This document shows, in pieces, positions 1 to 8,436 of a stretch of DNA of 23,416 bases. The stretch covers positions 1-23,416 of the forward strand of contig JBDLTI010000027.1 in NCBI GenBank assembly GCA_039805865.1, in the 5' to 3' direction. The number at the start of each line of letters is the position of its first letter. The stretch's first letter is position 1. Under the pieces are notes generated by a model. It saw nothing but the letters and a program-made list of their open reading frames with translations, was not told the origin of the DNA and ran no database searches. Both the position numbers and the translations under genes were made by a program. Origin of the DNA: Fluviibacter sp039805865. Its GTDB lineage: Bacteria; Pseudomonadota; Gammaproteobacteria; Burkholderiales; Rhodocyclaceae.

Positions 1-2
1 TT

Positions 3-632
3 GGCTCTACGGCGCTGTCCCTTCTATTTGTTGCTACACCCATTTTTCTTGCTGAAAGCCTAATACCTGATTGGTTAGGCCTTCTGGTTTCACTCGTACC
101 AACCTTTGTTGTCGTTGTAGTCTTGATAACGAGAACACCCCGTCTGGGCCGTCGCATGTTCATTGGTATGGCCACGCTTGCAAGCGCATTCCTGATTAGC
201 GAATTCGGACTGCTAAAACCTCAGAACATCTACCTGATCAATTTTATTGCAATCTACACAATATTATTTAAAGAGTTTTACGGATCACTACGTCGCAATC
301 AGGTGCCCCTCTGCACACGGTTTGCCATGCTTGTTCACGAATCGATATCGCCACAGTTAGCTAGATATACCAGAGCACTCACCTATAGCTGGGCGGCATT
401 TTTTGGTCTGCAAATACCCATCTGGTTTAGCCTGTTCTTCGTATTGCCCACGCAACTCTGGGCTGAACTTGTTTCACTTGTCCCAATTGTCTTGATGGTT
501 GTTCTATTCATCATCGATTTAGCGGCAAGGCAAATCCTGCTGCCATACGAAGATCGCAAAGATTCTCTGCTGCGAACCATCCGCGCTCTGATCAAACACC
601 GAAACAACCTAAAGCAAGCGATTGCCAAATGA
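3..632 (+). CDS. COG4648-like integral membrane protein of aryl polyene cluster (5' partial)
   Basis: The reading frame is open from the first bases of the window, so the start lies upstream; a TTG at 123 is an internal Leu codon and not a credible start. About 209 residues are visible. They are rich in hydrophobic segments, with helices near visible residues 1-20, 24-40, 47-62, 70-85, 130-150 and 158-176, and a basic C-terminal tail. The middle part, around the string SPQLARYTRALTYSWAAFF, resembles the uncharacterised COG4648 membrane proteins (ApeG-like) that occur in aryl polyene clusters just before the acyl-ACP ligase. The gene overlaps the next one by ATGA. Its biochemical role is unknown; a part in handling or anchoring the pigment in the membrane is inference from position only. 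Family call is by eye, moderately sure. Confidence 0.7.
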   Translation, partial: GSTALSLLFVATPIFLAESLIPDWLGLLVSLVPTFVVVVVLITRTPRLGRRMFIGMATLASAFLISEFGLLKPQNIYLINFIAIYTILFKEFYGSLRRNQVPLCTRFAMLVHESISPQLARYTRALTYSWAAFFGLQIPIWFSLFFVLPTQLWAELVSLVPIVLMVVLFIIDLAARQILLPYEDRKDSLLRTIRALIKHRNNLKQAIAK

Positions 633-1951
633 GCGCTCCACTTATTCGACATCGATCAAATGCTGAGCCTATTGCCTATTACAACGGCCAACTGATTACC
701 GCAGGTCAGTTTTTATCAGACGTTATAAGCCTATCAAAATGGCTGCCAATTGCATCGCACGTTTTGAATATCGCGACCAATCGGTATGCGTTTCTAGTTG
801 GACTAGGCGCCTCAATCATTACAAAAAAAATCTCACTGCTGCCATCTGCAGTCACATCCGACACTATTGAACAACTAGGAAAGTTTGCGCCAGACTTCTT
901 CGTCATATCAGATCAAGCACCGCCGCCAGGACTTAATGACTACATTGATCCAACGCAGCACATTGGCGCTGAGACTACAGAAGTCGATGTCCCAGAAATT
1001 GATGCAAACCAGATAATTGCTTATGTCTTTACCTCCGGAAGCACCGGGTCACCCGTGCCACATCCAAAACACTGGGGTGCTCTGGTAAAAAATATCGAAA
1101 TAACAAGCGATCAGCTAAAACTACCTGAGGATTGCAGTGTTATTGGCACAACACCAAGCCAGCATATGTATGGCTTTGAATCGAACATATTGCTCGCACT
1201 ACTTAATGGATCAATCCTCTACGATCAAAAACCATTCTTTCCAGCCGACATTATTAGTGCGCTGGAGACAGCAAACTCTCCCGTAGCATTAGTAACAACG
1301 CCTTTCCATCTCGAAACCTTGCTCAACGCTGAGATTCCATTGCCGCATGTAGCACGTGTTATTTGTGCCACTGCACCTTTATCAGTTGAGATAGCTAAGC
1401 GAGCCGAAGCGGCTATGGGCTGCCAACTATGCGAAATTTATGGGTCAACAGAAACAGGACAGATTGCCGTTCGACGCACAGCACTTACGGACGAGTGGAC
1501 ACTTGTCGATGGTGTTGAAATAACACTAAATGAGGATAACTTCTGGGCATGTGGCGGGCATTTGTCTTCACCCATTCCCCTATCCGATGCTTTTGAACTT
1601 ACCGGCCCCTATACTTTCCGTCTATTAGGGCGCAGCAGCGATATGATCAATATCGCCGGAAAGCGTACATCGCTTGGATATCTCAATAATATGCTCAAAC
1701 GCATACCAGAGATTGAAGACGCCATTTTCTTTATGCCTAGCGATCAATCTGGTTCGCAACCACGGCTGGCCTTGCTTCATACGTCTAAAACCCTGGATAA
1801 CCAAGCAATACGAGAAGTATTGCGTCACTATATCGATCCGGTTTTCTTGCCAAGGTTTTTTATCCAGACATGTACGATACCTAGAAATCCTACGGGCAAG
1901 GTGCTTCAATCTTCATTGGACAAACTTTTTAATAGCCGGCTGACCAAATGA
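629..1951 (+). CDS. AMP-dependent acyl-ACP/acyl-CoA synthetase (aryl starter-unit ligase, ApeH-like)
   Basis: A 440-residue adenylate-forming enzyme. Visible motifs are the phosphate-binding loop TSGSTG at residues 135-140 followed by Lys147, the YGSTE adenine-binding motif near 271-275, the hinge-like GRSSDMINIAGKR near 333-346, and the C-terminal PRNPTGKV with the expected catalytic Lys near 425. At 440 residues it is shorter than typical 500-550 residue CoA ligases; the N-terminal lobe seems reduced, as is common for ligases in aryl polyene clusters. It probably activates an aromatic acid (here likely a hydroxybenzoate, see the chorismatase at 13384-14403) and loads it on a carrier protein. 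The start overlaps the previous stop by ATGA and the stop overlaps the next start by ATGA, so it is translationally coupled on both sides. The actual substrate cannot be read from the sequence. Confidence 0.88.
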   Translation: MSAPLIRHRSNAEPIAYYNGQLITAGQFLSDVISLSKWLPIASHVLNIATNRYAFLVGLGASIITKKISLLPSAVTSDTIEQLGKFAPDFFVISDQAPPPGLNDYIDPTQHIGAETTEVDVPEIDANQIIAYVFTSGSTGSPVPHPKHWGALVKNIEITSDQLKLPEDCSVIGTTPSQHMYGFESNILLALLNGSILYDQKPFFPADIISALETANSPVALVTTPFHLETLLNAEIPLPHVARVICATAPLSVEIAKRAEAAMGCQLCEIYGSTETGQIAVRRTALTDEWTLVDGVEITLNEDNFWACGGHLSSPIPLSDAFELTGPYTFRLLGRSSDMINIAGKRTSLGYLNNMLKRIPEIEDAIFFMPSDQSGSQPRLALLHTSKTLDNQAIREVLRHYIDPVFLPRFFIQTCTIPRNPTGKVLQSSLDKLFNSRLTK

Positions 1952-2229
1952 TTTCTGTAGATATTCCTGTAGATCATCCGGCATTTAATGGGCACTTTCC
2001 TGGGCACCCTATTCTGCCCGGCGTCTGCATTCTCAACTATGTTGCGGCCGCATTTAATAAACCATGCCAGGGCTTTCGAAGCGCCAAATTTCTCAAGGTG
2101 GTTCGCCCAGGGGCGACCCTCCAGATTGCATTCGGCGCCATCAATCGCAGCGCCTACAGCTTTACCGTTAAGGTGGCCGGCAACGTTGTTTGTGAGGGGC
2201 AGATCATCTCTGTCACAGACAATGCCTAA
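1948..2229 (+). CDS. Small hotdog-fold dehydratase, FabZ/ApeI-like
   Basis: A 93-residue single hotdog domain with a FabZ-like active-site stretch, HPAFNGHFPGHPILPGV (residues 10-26), that supplies the catalytic His (His16). In FabZ a Glu follows the PGV segment on the central helix; here the matching position appears to be Asn30 in CILNYVAAAF, so the usual acid is not evident. The role is expected to be dehydration of 3-hydroxyacyl-ACP intermediates during polyene extension, perhaps in a complex with the second hotdog protein at 7993-8436. The protein is much shorter than FabZ (about 150 residues). It overlaps both neighbours (ATGA upstream, 8 bases downstream). Family assignment is good; whether it is active alone is uncertain. 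Confidence 0.82.
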   Translation: MISVDIPVDHPAFNGHFPGHPILPGVCILNYVAAAFNKPCQGFRSAKFLKVVRPGATLQIAFGAINRSAYSFTVKVAGNVVCEGQIISVTDNA

Positions 2230-3115
2230 GCCTTCCCCTGACTGGAAGAACAGTCCAGAAAAGGGCAGCCCACTGCTTATTGGCTTGTTGGCCAAAGCCT
2301 CGTTTTTCTTTGGCCGTCGCATGACACGCCCCGTGATTTATTGCGTAGCATTCTTTTATGCTTGTTTCGCAAGAACAGCGAGACAAGCCAGCCAGGATTA
2401 TCTCAAACGTGTATTGAAGCGCGCCCCAAACGCCATTGAGATTTACAAGCATTTTTTATATTTTGCTTCAGTCACCCATGATCGTCTTTTCTTGTTAGCG
2501 GGTGGTTTTGATGCGTTCAAAATTAGCATCTATGGGCAAATCGAGATTGATCAAGCCTTAGCAAAGAACGTCGGCGTTATGCTCTATGGCGCTCACTTTG
2601 GTAGTTTTGAATCAGTCCGCTTTACAGCCAATGACCGCCATGAGCTGAAGATTTCCATACTGATGTATGAAAAGAACAGTGAAAAACTAGCCAAGATCTT
2701 CCACAAGATCTCCCCTGACCTCGCGAATATCATCATTCCACTTGGATCCATTCAAACTATGCTGACTGTGCGAGAACGCTTGTCAGAAGGGCATATGGTT
2801 GGAATTCTTGCAGACCGATCCGTCAATAATGAGCCGGGCATCAAACGTGATTTTCTCGGCAAACCCGCACTATTCCCAATATCGCCCTTCAGACTACCCA
2901 AACTTTTCTCTACTCCTATTTGTTTTATTGCCGGCATTTACGAAGGTGGAAATCAATACCGTATATTTTTTCGCGACTTAAATCCGGACAATACAACTAT
3001 TTCACCCGAGGCCCTTCTTGCAAGGTATGCAGATACGTTAGAAGACCTTTGCTTGGCTCATCCCTACAACTGGTTCAATTTTTATGATTTTTGGAGGTGC
3101 AATGAAGCCGCTTAA
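2222..3115 (+). CDS. LpxL/HtrB-like lysophospholipid acyltransferase family protein
   Basis: A 297-residue protein with the HX4E acyltransferase motif as GAHFGSFE (His125, Glu130) and a following LADRS element near residues 197-201, as in lipid A late acyltransferases (LpxL/HtrB). A hydrophobic stretch near residues 40-50 may associate with the inner membrane. I chose the ATG at 2222, which overlaps the preceding stop by 8 bases. The frame is open further upstream to 1988, but that would run through the whole dehydratase gene in another frame. In aryl polyene clusters, acyltransferases of this family are thought to transfer the finished polyene acyl chain or a second acyl chain onto a lipid acceptor; that role is inference here. 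The acceptor is unknown. Confidence 0.8.
   Translation: MPKPSPDWKNSPEKGSPLLIGLLAKASFFFGRRMTRPVIYCVAFFYACFARTARQASQDYLKRVLKRAPNAIEIYKHFLYFASVTHDRLFLLAGGFDAFKISIYGQIEIDQALAKNVGVMLYGAHFGSFESVRFTANDRHELKISILMYEKNSEKLAKIFHKISPDLANIIIPLGSIQTMLTVRERLSEGHMVGILADRSVNNEPGIKRDFLGKPALFPISPFRLPKLFSTPICFIAGIYEGGNQYRIFFRDLNPDNTTISPEALLARYADTLEDLCLAHPYNWFNFYDFWRCNEAA
3093..3097 (+). promoter_or_regulatory. Strong ribosome binding site deciding the start of the LolA-like gene
   Basis: GGAGG lies four bases before the ATG at 3102. It favours this ATG over the in-frame ATG at 3084, which lacks such a site and would put six extra residues in front of a clean signal peptide. Confidence 0.75.
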
Positions 3116-3665
3116 ATACCTAGGTTTATTGCCACTTGCGCTGATCTCTTTCCCGGCTTCCGCGTGGGATGTCTCAGATCTGATGAAAACGCTAGCTGCA
3201 AACCCAGGTGGAAAAGCAACATTTATCGAAAAACGACAGCTGGCTGTTTTAGACAAGCCTCTGGTTATGACTGGCGATCTTGTCTATGCCCCACCGGCTT
3301 ATCTCGAGAAGCGAGTCTTAACACCCAAACCTGAAATTTTAATTCTTGATGGCGACCGACTTAGGTATGAAGCCGCAGGCAAAAAGGCAACCATTAACAT
3401 CAACACACAACCCGAACTTGTAGGTTTTATCGATAGTATTCGCGGTACGCTCACCGGCAACCTGCGAAAACTTGAAGATAATTATGCCTTAACGCTCAAT
3501 GGCGCCCCTAAGCGTTGGACATTGATTCTTTTGCCAAACGATCAGCAGATTGCCAAATACGTTCTAAAGATCACCATTTCGGGCCATGACGACAAAGTAA
3601 CAACGATTGAATACCTACAAGCAGATGGCGATAAATCTGTGATGACTATCCAACCCACCCATTAA
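3102..3665 (+). CDS. LolA-like outer-membrane lipoprotein carrier family protein
   Basis: A 187-residue secreted protein. It has a Sec signal peptide of about 21 residues (basic MKPLK start, hydrophobic core LGLLPLALISF, cleavage expected after ASA). The mature part has the LolA-type pattern: an early segment with ANPGGKATFIEKRQ, then LDKPLVMTGDLVYAPPAYLEK, and a beta-rich remainder. LolA paralogues are a regular component of aryl polyene clusters, where they are proposed to carry the lipidic pigment across the periplasm after MMPL export. The stop overlaps the next ATG by one base (TAATG). This is a cluster-specific paralogue rather than the housekeeping lolA, as judged by context and a weak match to the canonical protein. 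Confidence 0.82.
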   Translation: MKPLKYLGLLPLALISFPASAWDVSDLMKTLAANPGGKATFIEKRQLAVLDKPLVMTGDLVYAPPAYLEKRVLTPKPEILILDGDRLRYEAAGKKATININTQPELVGFIDSIRGTLTGNLRKLEDNYALTLNGAPKRWTLILLPNDQQIAKYVLKITISGHDDKVTTIEYLQADGDKSVMTIQPTH

Positions 3666-6001
3666 TGATGGCCAAACGATTACCCGTCTTAATATGGCTT
3701 TGTGCTATCGCTCTTGCGGTGATTGCCGTTATACGCGCCAATTATGTGGCAGATATGTCTGCATTTTTGCCGGCAAACCCCACCAACAATCAATCCATTT
3801 TGATTGAGCAACTTACTCATGGCTCACTTTCTCGAACGATTCTAATCGGCATCGAAGGCGCGCCAAGTGAAACACTTGCGAAAGCCTCAAAGGAATTGTC
3901 ATCAGCAATGCAGGCCAGCCAACGCTTCAGCATGGTTCAAAATGGCGACCCTGAGAGCACACGTAAAGATCAGGCTTTTATATTTAATAACCGTTATCTG
4001 TTAAGCCCTACAACTATTGAGCACTTCACTGAACAAGGCTTACACAAGGCAATTTCTGATTCAATCGATCTTCTTGGCTCGCCGCTCGGTTTAATGATCA
4101 AAAAAATATTCCCAAAAGATCCAACGGGAGAAGTCCTTTCAATTATTAATAACCTTGGGTTCACTAACCAAATCGAGAACGCGCACGGAGTTTGGGTAGC
4201 GAACAATGCTCAACGCGCCCTCGTGCTCGCACTGACTAATGCTACTGGTACAGATACCGATCAACAGGAAGCGGCTGTCCACTTCATACGAGCAGAATTT
4301 GAACGCATTCAGAAATCCATAGACGCCAACCTCACCCTAAAAATGACCGGCTCACCTGTATTCTCGGTTAACGCACGGGAAACGATTCATTCGCAGGTGC
4401 TCGTCTTTTCAACGCTAGGACTCACTGCAATCAGTTTTCTTTTTCTATGGGTTTTTCGCTCTTTCAAAACATTTGCCCTTGGAGCGCTGCCCATACTTAC
4501 AGGCATTCTTTGCGGCATTACAGCCGTAAGCCTCTGTTTTGACACAGTGCATGCCATCACAATTGGCTTTGGTTCTACGTTAATCGGAGAAGCCGTCGAC
4601 TATTCCATCTATTATTTCGCGCAAGCACAGAAGCAGAACTCAGAATGGAAGGAACGGTTCTGGCCAACCATACGCTTAGGCACATTCACGTCCATCGTTG
4701 GTTTCCTAGCGCTCCTGACAACCGACTTTCCTGGTCTTGCGCAATTAAGTGTCTTCACTATCGCAGGGCTCTCCGCTGCAGTACTTGTAACGCGATATGT
4801 TTTACCTGCGTTACATAATCCCAAACTGAATGATTACACTTTAAAGGCAATTGGCAAGGCTGTTATAAGACTTTTGCCAGCTTTGTCGAAGCTCCGTTAC
4901 TTAGGCTATGTCTTTGCACTGTTGATGATTATTCCATTTCTTTCTGGAACCGTTAAATGGAGCAACCAGGTATCCGACCTGAGTCCTGTTTCCAAGGCCG
5001 ATAAGGCACTGGATATTGAACTACGGTCGGACCTCGGTGCCGGAGGCGCTCGTCACATCATCGTTATGAAAGCAACATCAGAGGATGCGGCTCTTGAGGT
5101 AAGCGAGCAGGTTGCTTCGCTTATCGCGCCTTTGCAAGAACAAAACCTCATTGCAGGATTTGATGCACCTTCAAAGCTGCTACCTAGCCTAGCTACACAA
5201 ACCCTACGAAAAAGGGCTGTCCCGGAATTACCATTACTTGATAAACGCCTAGAAAATGCGATCAAAGATCTCCCGGTAAAACGAAAAACACTCGAACCAT
5301 TTGTAACCGATTCCGAATCTATTCACGATGCCCCATTTATTAATCAAGAAAGTTTTTCAGGCACCTCGCTTAACGAAGTGATCAAATCGCTTCTATATCG
5401 CGTAGGCGATAAGTGGGTTGCAATTGGCATCATTAAAGACACCCCTGAGACCCCGGTTAACCCGCAAAGCATTAAAGCGCTTCTGGAGCAGGCACCTCAG
5501 CTTGATGCCCAATACATCGACTTGCTTAATGAAAGCAACCAGATGTATGAACAGTATGTCTCTGGCACCCTAAACAGCTGCCTATTTGGAGTTGTCGGCA
5601 TTTTTATTGTCCTATCGGCCGTACGCCGCTCAATTCCTGACGCAATACGCATCATGGCCCCACTAGTTATTTCGTCAGTCGTTGTAGCTGGCATCCTCGG
5701 CCTGTCGGGGGTAAATCTGACCTTATTGCATGCTGTTGGATTTCTGTTAATTTTCGCCATCGGATCCAATTACGCGCTTTTAGTACAAAACCACCAGGGT
5801 GAAATGGATCCAATAACTGTCGCCTCGTTGATCGTAGCCTGTTTCGCCACCATGTTCGGATTTGGCGTTCTGGCTTTTACCGAGGTTCCTGTACTCAAAG
5901 CAATTGGCCAGACAGTTGGCCCAGGCGCACTACTATCCCTTTTCTTTGCACTATCCATGGCCGCGAACAAGCCAGGAATAAAACTGGACCCTATTAGGTA
6001 A
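3665..6001 (+). CDS. MMPL/RND-family exporter of the aryl polyene cluster
   Basis: A 778-residue RND-superfamily transporter with the duplicated layout of MMPL proteins. It has one N-terminal helix (about residues 6-24), a first large periplasmic loop (about 25-240), a five- to six-helix bundle (about 243-385), a helix near 413-432, a second periplasmic loop (about 433-630) and a final helix bundle (about 634-765). The segment GFGSTLIGEAVDYSIYYF (near 301-318) in the first bundle is typical of the family. It most likely moves the lipid-linked pigment out of the inner membrane to the LolA-like carrier encoded just upstream. The start is the first of two adjacent ATG codons, overlapping the previous stop by one base. 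A 25-base gap follows, the largest inside the operon. Confidence 0.88.
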   Translation: MMAKRLPVLIWLCAIALAVIAVIRANYVADMSAFLPANPTNNQSILIEQLTHGSLSRTILIGIEGAPSETLAKASKELSSAMQASQRFSMVQNGDPESTRKDQAFIFNNRYLLSPTTIEHFTEQGLHKAISDSIDLLGSPLGLMIKKIFPKDPTGEVLSIINNLGFTNQIENAHGVWVANNAQRALVLALTNATGTDTDQQEAAVHFIRAEFERIQKSIDANLTLKMTGSPVFSVNARETIHSQVLVFSTLGLTAISFLFLWVFRSFKTFALGALPILTGILCGITAVSLCFDTVHAITIGFGSTLIGEAVDYSIYYFAQAQKQNSEWKERFWPTIRLGTFTSIVGFLALLTTDFPGLAQLSVFTIAGLSAAVLVTRYVLPALHNPKLNDYTLKAIGKAVIRLLPALSKLRYLGYVFALLMIIPFLSGTVKWSNQVSDLSPVSKADKALDIELRSDLGAGGARHIIVMKATSEDAALEVSEQVASLIAPLQEQNLIAGFDAPSKLLPSLATQTLRKRAVPELPLLDKRLENAIKDLPVKRKTLEPFVTDSESIHDAPFINQESFSGTSLNEVIKSLLYRVGDKWVAIGIIKDTPETPVNPQSIKALLEQAPQLDAQYIDLLNESNQMYEQYVSGTLNSCLFGVVGIFIVLSAVRRSIPDAIRIMAPLVISSVVVAGILGLSGVNLTLLHAVGFLLIFAIGSNYALLVQNHQGEMDPITVASLIVACFATMFGFGVLAFTEVPVLKAIGQTVGPGALLSLFFALSMAANKPGIKLDPIR

Positions 6002-6016
6002 AATCTTACAAACCAT

Positions 6017-6020
6017 GGAG
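6017..6020 (+). promoter_or_regulatory. Ribosome binding site for the TTG-initiated ketosynthase
   Basis: GGAG sits six bases before the TTG at 6027. No ATG or GTG in frame gives a full-length ketosynthase N-terminus. A three-codon ATG-GAG-TAT-TGA frame at 6015-6026 ends directly before the TTG. Confidence 0.55.
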
Positions 6021-6026
6021 TATTGA

Positions 6027-7214
6027 TTGAAACCTATATTTATCGATTCGTATACAGCAACTACCTGCGTCGGCCCAGGAAATAATGCCCTAGAAAGTGC
6101 ATTACAGTCTGGTACTGCAGGATTGCTGCAATGCGATTTCGATACCGTATCGCTGGACACATGGATTGGGAAAGTTGCTGACGTAGACAGCAACAACGCA
6201 TCGTTGCCGACAGATCTGAAATCTTTTGACTGCAGAAATAATAGACTAGCTTTCTTAGGCTTGCAGCAAGATGGGTTTGATGCACGTATAAGAGAAACTG
6301 TTCGTACCTCAGGTCATCAACGTGTCGGCATATTTTTAGGGACCAGCACATCAGCGATTTACGACACCGAGCTTGCTTACCGTAATGTTGATTCAACGAC
6401 GGGAAAATTCTCAGAGCCTATTAATTACTCTGGTTCACACAGCATTTCTTCACTTTGCAACTTTGTGCGTGCCGTGTATGGCATTCAAGGCCCTGGCTTC
6501 GTTATCTCAACAGCGTGTTCGTCCTCGGCCAAAGTATTCGCGGCCGCACAACGCTTTATGGCGCTTGGCCTAATCGATGCAGCTCTTGTTGGTGGCGTGG
6601 ACTCGCTTTGCCTAACTACGCTATACGGCTTCAATTCTTTGCAACTAACTTCAGAAATGCCCTGCCGTCCCTACGATCAACGCCGTAACGGTATCTCCAT
6701 TGGCGAAGCTGCAGCATTTGCTCTACTCACTAAACACCAGAGTTCTGACTTAGCGCTATTGGGTTATGGCGAATCAAGTGATGCCTACCATATGTCCTCC
6801 CCGCATCCAGATGGTCTTGGCGCCAAATACGCAATGGAATTGGCATTAAAAAGCGCAGGGCTCGTTCGGGGAGATATTGACTATATCAACCTACATGGCA
6901 CATCCACCCCCAGCAATGACCGCGCAGAAGGCATAGCCGTCAACAATGTCTTTGGAGAAAGGGTTGCATGCAGTTCTACCAAAGGCGTTACCGGCCATAC
7001 TCTGGGTGCTGCAGGTGCTGTAGAAGCGGTTGCCTGCTTTGAAGCGTTGCGACAAGGGTTCATTCCCGGAAGTGTTGGCACAGAAACCCTTGATCCGGCA
7101 ATCCATTTGAACTATCAGCTAAAGTCGTCACGTGCTCCGGTTACCAAGGTATTGAGCAATTCTTTTGGATTCGGTGGTAGCAACTGCAGTTTGATCTTTG
7201 GTAAACAGCCATGA
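6027..7214 (+). CDS. Beta-ketoacyl-ACP synthase (FabF/KAS II-like, chain-extending ketosynthase)
   Basis: A 395-residue condensing enzyme with the complete thiolase-fold triad: nucleophile Cys164 in STACSSSA, His290 in HGTSTPSND and His324 in TGHTLGAAGA, with Lys319 in the STKG element before it. It should catalyse decarboxylative condensation of malonyl-ACP onto the growing polyene. The next gene encodes a Cys-less ketosynthase-like protein, so the two likely form a KS/chain-length-factor heterodimer as in type II polyketide and aryl polyene systems. The start is TTG, chosen because a GGAG lies six bases upstream and translation from here begins directly with the KS N-terminal strand. The stop overlaps the next start by ATGA. 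Confidence 0.9.
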   Translation: MKPIFIDSYTATTCVGPGNNALESALQSGTAGLLQCDFDTVSLDTWIGKVADVDSNNASLPTDLKSFDCRNNRLAFLGLQQDGFDARIRETVRTSGHQRVGIFLGTSTSAIYDTELAYRNVDSTTGKFSEPINYSGSHSISSLCNFVRAVYGIQGPGFVISTACSSSAKVFAAAQRFMALGLIDAALVGGVDSLCLTTLYGFNSLQLTSEMPCRPYDQRRNGISIGEAAAFALLTKHQSSDLALLGYGESSDAYHMSSPHPDGLGAKYAMELALKSAGLVRGDIDYINLHGTSTPSNDRAEGIAVNNVFGERVACSSTKGVTGHTLGAAGAVEAVACFEALRQGFIPGSVGTETLDPAIHLNYQLKSSRAPVTKVLSNSFGFGGSNCSLIFGKQP

Positions 7215-7996
7215 CACAAGATAACATTCTCGATATTGCTATCTTGGGCATTGGTGCCGTTGGCCCAGGATTTTCAAATTGGCCTGAATTACAGTCTCAA
7301 CTTAAAGCGGGTGCACCGCTAAGCTTGGATAAGACTCAACTTCCTAGCCCCGAAATATTGCCGTCTGCAGAACGTCGACGCGCCAGCCCTATAGTCAAAG
7401 CAGGTTTAAGCGTTGGACTCGAAGCTTGCCACGATGCAGCCTTAGACCCGTGTCAGTTGTTAACTGTCTTTACCTCGTCAGGTGCGGATGGTGCCAATTG
7501 CGAGGCAATTTGCGAACAACTAGCCACAGATGATCGACTCATCTCCCCCACACGGTTTCATAACTCGGTACACAATACGGTTGCCGGTTACTGGGGTATC
7601 GCTACAGGCTGCATGCGGCCATCGCAAGTTATTTCTGCAGAAGATGGTAGCTTCGCAGCAGGATTGCTAGAGGCGGCCATCGAAGCCAGTCATAGCGATG
7701 AACCTTGCTTATTGGTTTGCTACGATACGAACTACCCTGGTGCATTACGTCATGTGCGCCCGATTAATGATACTGCAGCCATTGCACTGATCGTTGCAAA
7801 ACCCGGAAAACGCAAGGGAAAATACCCTAACATTCAGCTAAAGCTAGACCATACAGCTACTCCTGAGACTCCGACGGCGCCGATTCCTACTCTTCAGGCC
7901 ATACCTGTCCTAAATAGCATCACACACACGACAACCGATTGGGTTTCCATCTATTTCCAGTCTAACTGCGCACTTTCAGCAAGAGTCAATCCATGA
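7211..7996 (+). CDS. Cys-less beta-ketoacyl synthase N-terminal-domain protein (chain length factor-like)
   Basis: A 261-residue protein matching the short ketosynthase-like family (Pfam ketoacyl-synt_2 type). It has an ERRRASPIVKAGL element (residues 54-66), SPTRFHNSVHNTVAGYW (112-128) and QVISAEDGSFAAGLLEAA (139-156). In true ketosynthases the nucleophilic Cys sits in the last segment (TACSSG); here the residues are SAED, so the protein cannot be a classical condensing enzyme. It also lacks the second half of the fold that carries the two catalytic His residues. It is most likely the chain-length-factor partner of the upstream ketosynthase (ApeC-like). The C-terminal 40 residues are Thr/Pro-rich and less conserved in look. 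It overlaps both neighbours by ATGA. Confidence 0.83.
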   Translation: MTQDNILDIAILGIGAVGPGFSNWPELQSQLKAGAPLSLDKTQLPSPEILPSAERRRASPIVKAGLSVGLEACHDAALDPCQLLTVFTSSGADGANCEAICEQLATDDRLISPTRFHNSVHNTVAGYWGIATGCMRPSQVISAEDGSFAAGLLEAAIEASHSDEPCLLVCYDTNYPGALRHVRPINDTAAIALIVAKPGKRKGKYPNIQLKLDHTATPETPTAPIPTLQAIPVLNSITHTTTDWVSIYFQSNCALSARVNP

Positions 7997-8436
7997 AATC
8001 GCATTCCTGGCTTCTAGAAAACCTACCGCATCAAGGCAGTATGAATCTGCTTGATACCGTCTTGTCGTGGGATGCAGACCAAATTCACTGCTCTGCTTCC
8101 AGCCATCTTGACCCAAATAACCCACTGGCTGAAAACGGTTTGCTAGGCACAAGTGCCGGAATCGAGTATGCAGCGCAAGCCATGGCTGCGCATGGCCGAC
8201 TAACTGCACCAGCAACCACTACACCTCGCCAGGGGTATATCGCCGGTATCCGCGATATCCGGTTTTATGTTCAAACGCTCAATAACGCCAGCCCAACCAT
8301 CAATATCCAAGCGACACGTCTTATGGGTGATGATGACAATGTGATCTATCAATTCACCATATCGGACCAGGGCATTAATCTGGTTACTGGGCGCGCAACC
8401 GTTGTTCTGGATCGAAACAAAAATATCAGCTTATGA
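7993..8436 (+). CDS. Hotdog-fold 3-hydroxyacyl-ACP dehydratase (ApeP/FabA-like)
   Basis: A 147-residue hotdog protein. The N-terminal LPHQGSMNLLD (residues 11-21) gives a candidate catalytic His13, and the central helix GIEYAAQAMAAHG carries Glu59 at the place of the FabA/FabZ catalytic acid. This contrasts with the smaller hotdog protein at 1948-2229, which lacks an obvious acid. The enzyme is expected to dehydrate 3-hydroxyacyl-ACP in each extension round to build the conjugated polyene. The ATGA start overlap and ATGA stop overlap couple it to the chain length factor and the ketoreductase. Confidence 0.84.
   Translation: MKSHSWLLENLPHQGSMNLLDTVLSWDADQIHCSASSHLDPNNPLAENGLLGTSAGIEYAAQAMAAHGRLTAPATTTPRQGYIAGIRDIRFYVQTLNNASPTINIQATRLMGDDDNVIYQFTISDQGINLVTGRATVVLDRNKNISL

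Noticed and set aside
123..632. TTG at 123 as the true start of the first gene
   Set aside because: The frame continues upstream to the window edge with typical hydrophobic membrane segments, so the codon is internal.
1988..2221. Upstream extension of the LpxL-like acyltransferase frame to an ATG at 1988
   Set aside because: It would cover nearly the whole hotdog dehydratase gene in another frame. The ATG at 2222 gives the usual short overlap and a normal N-terminus.
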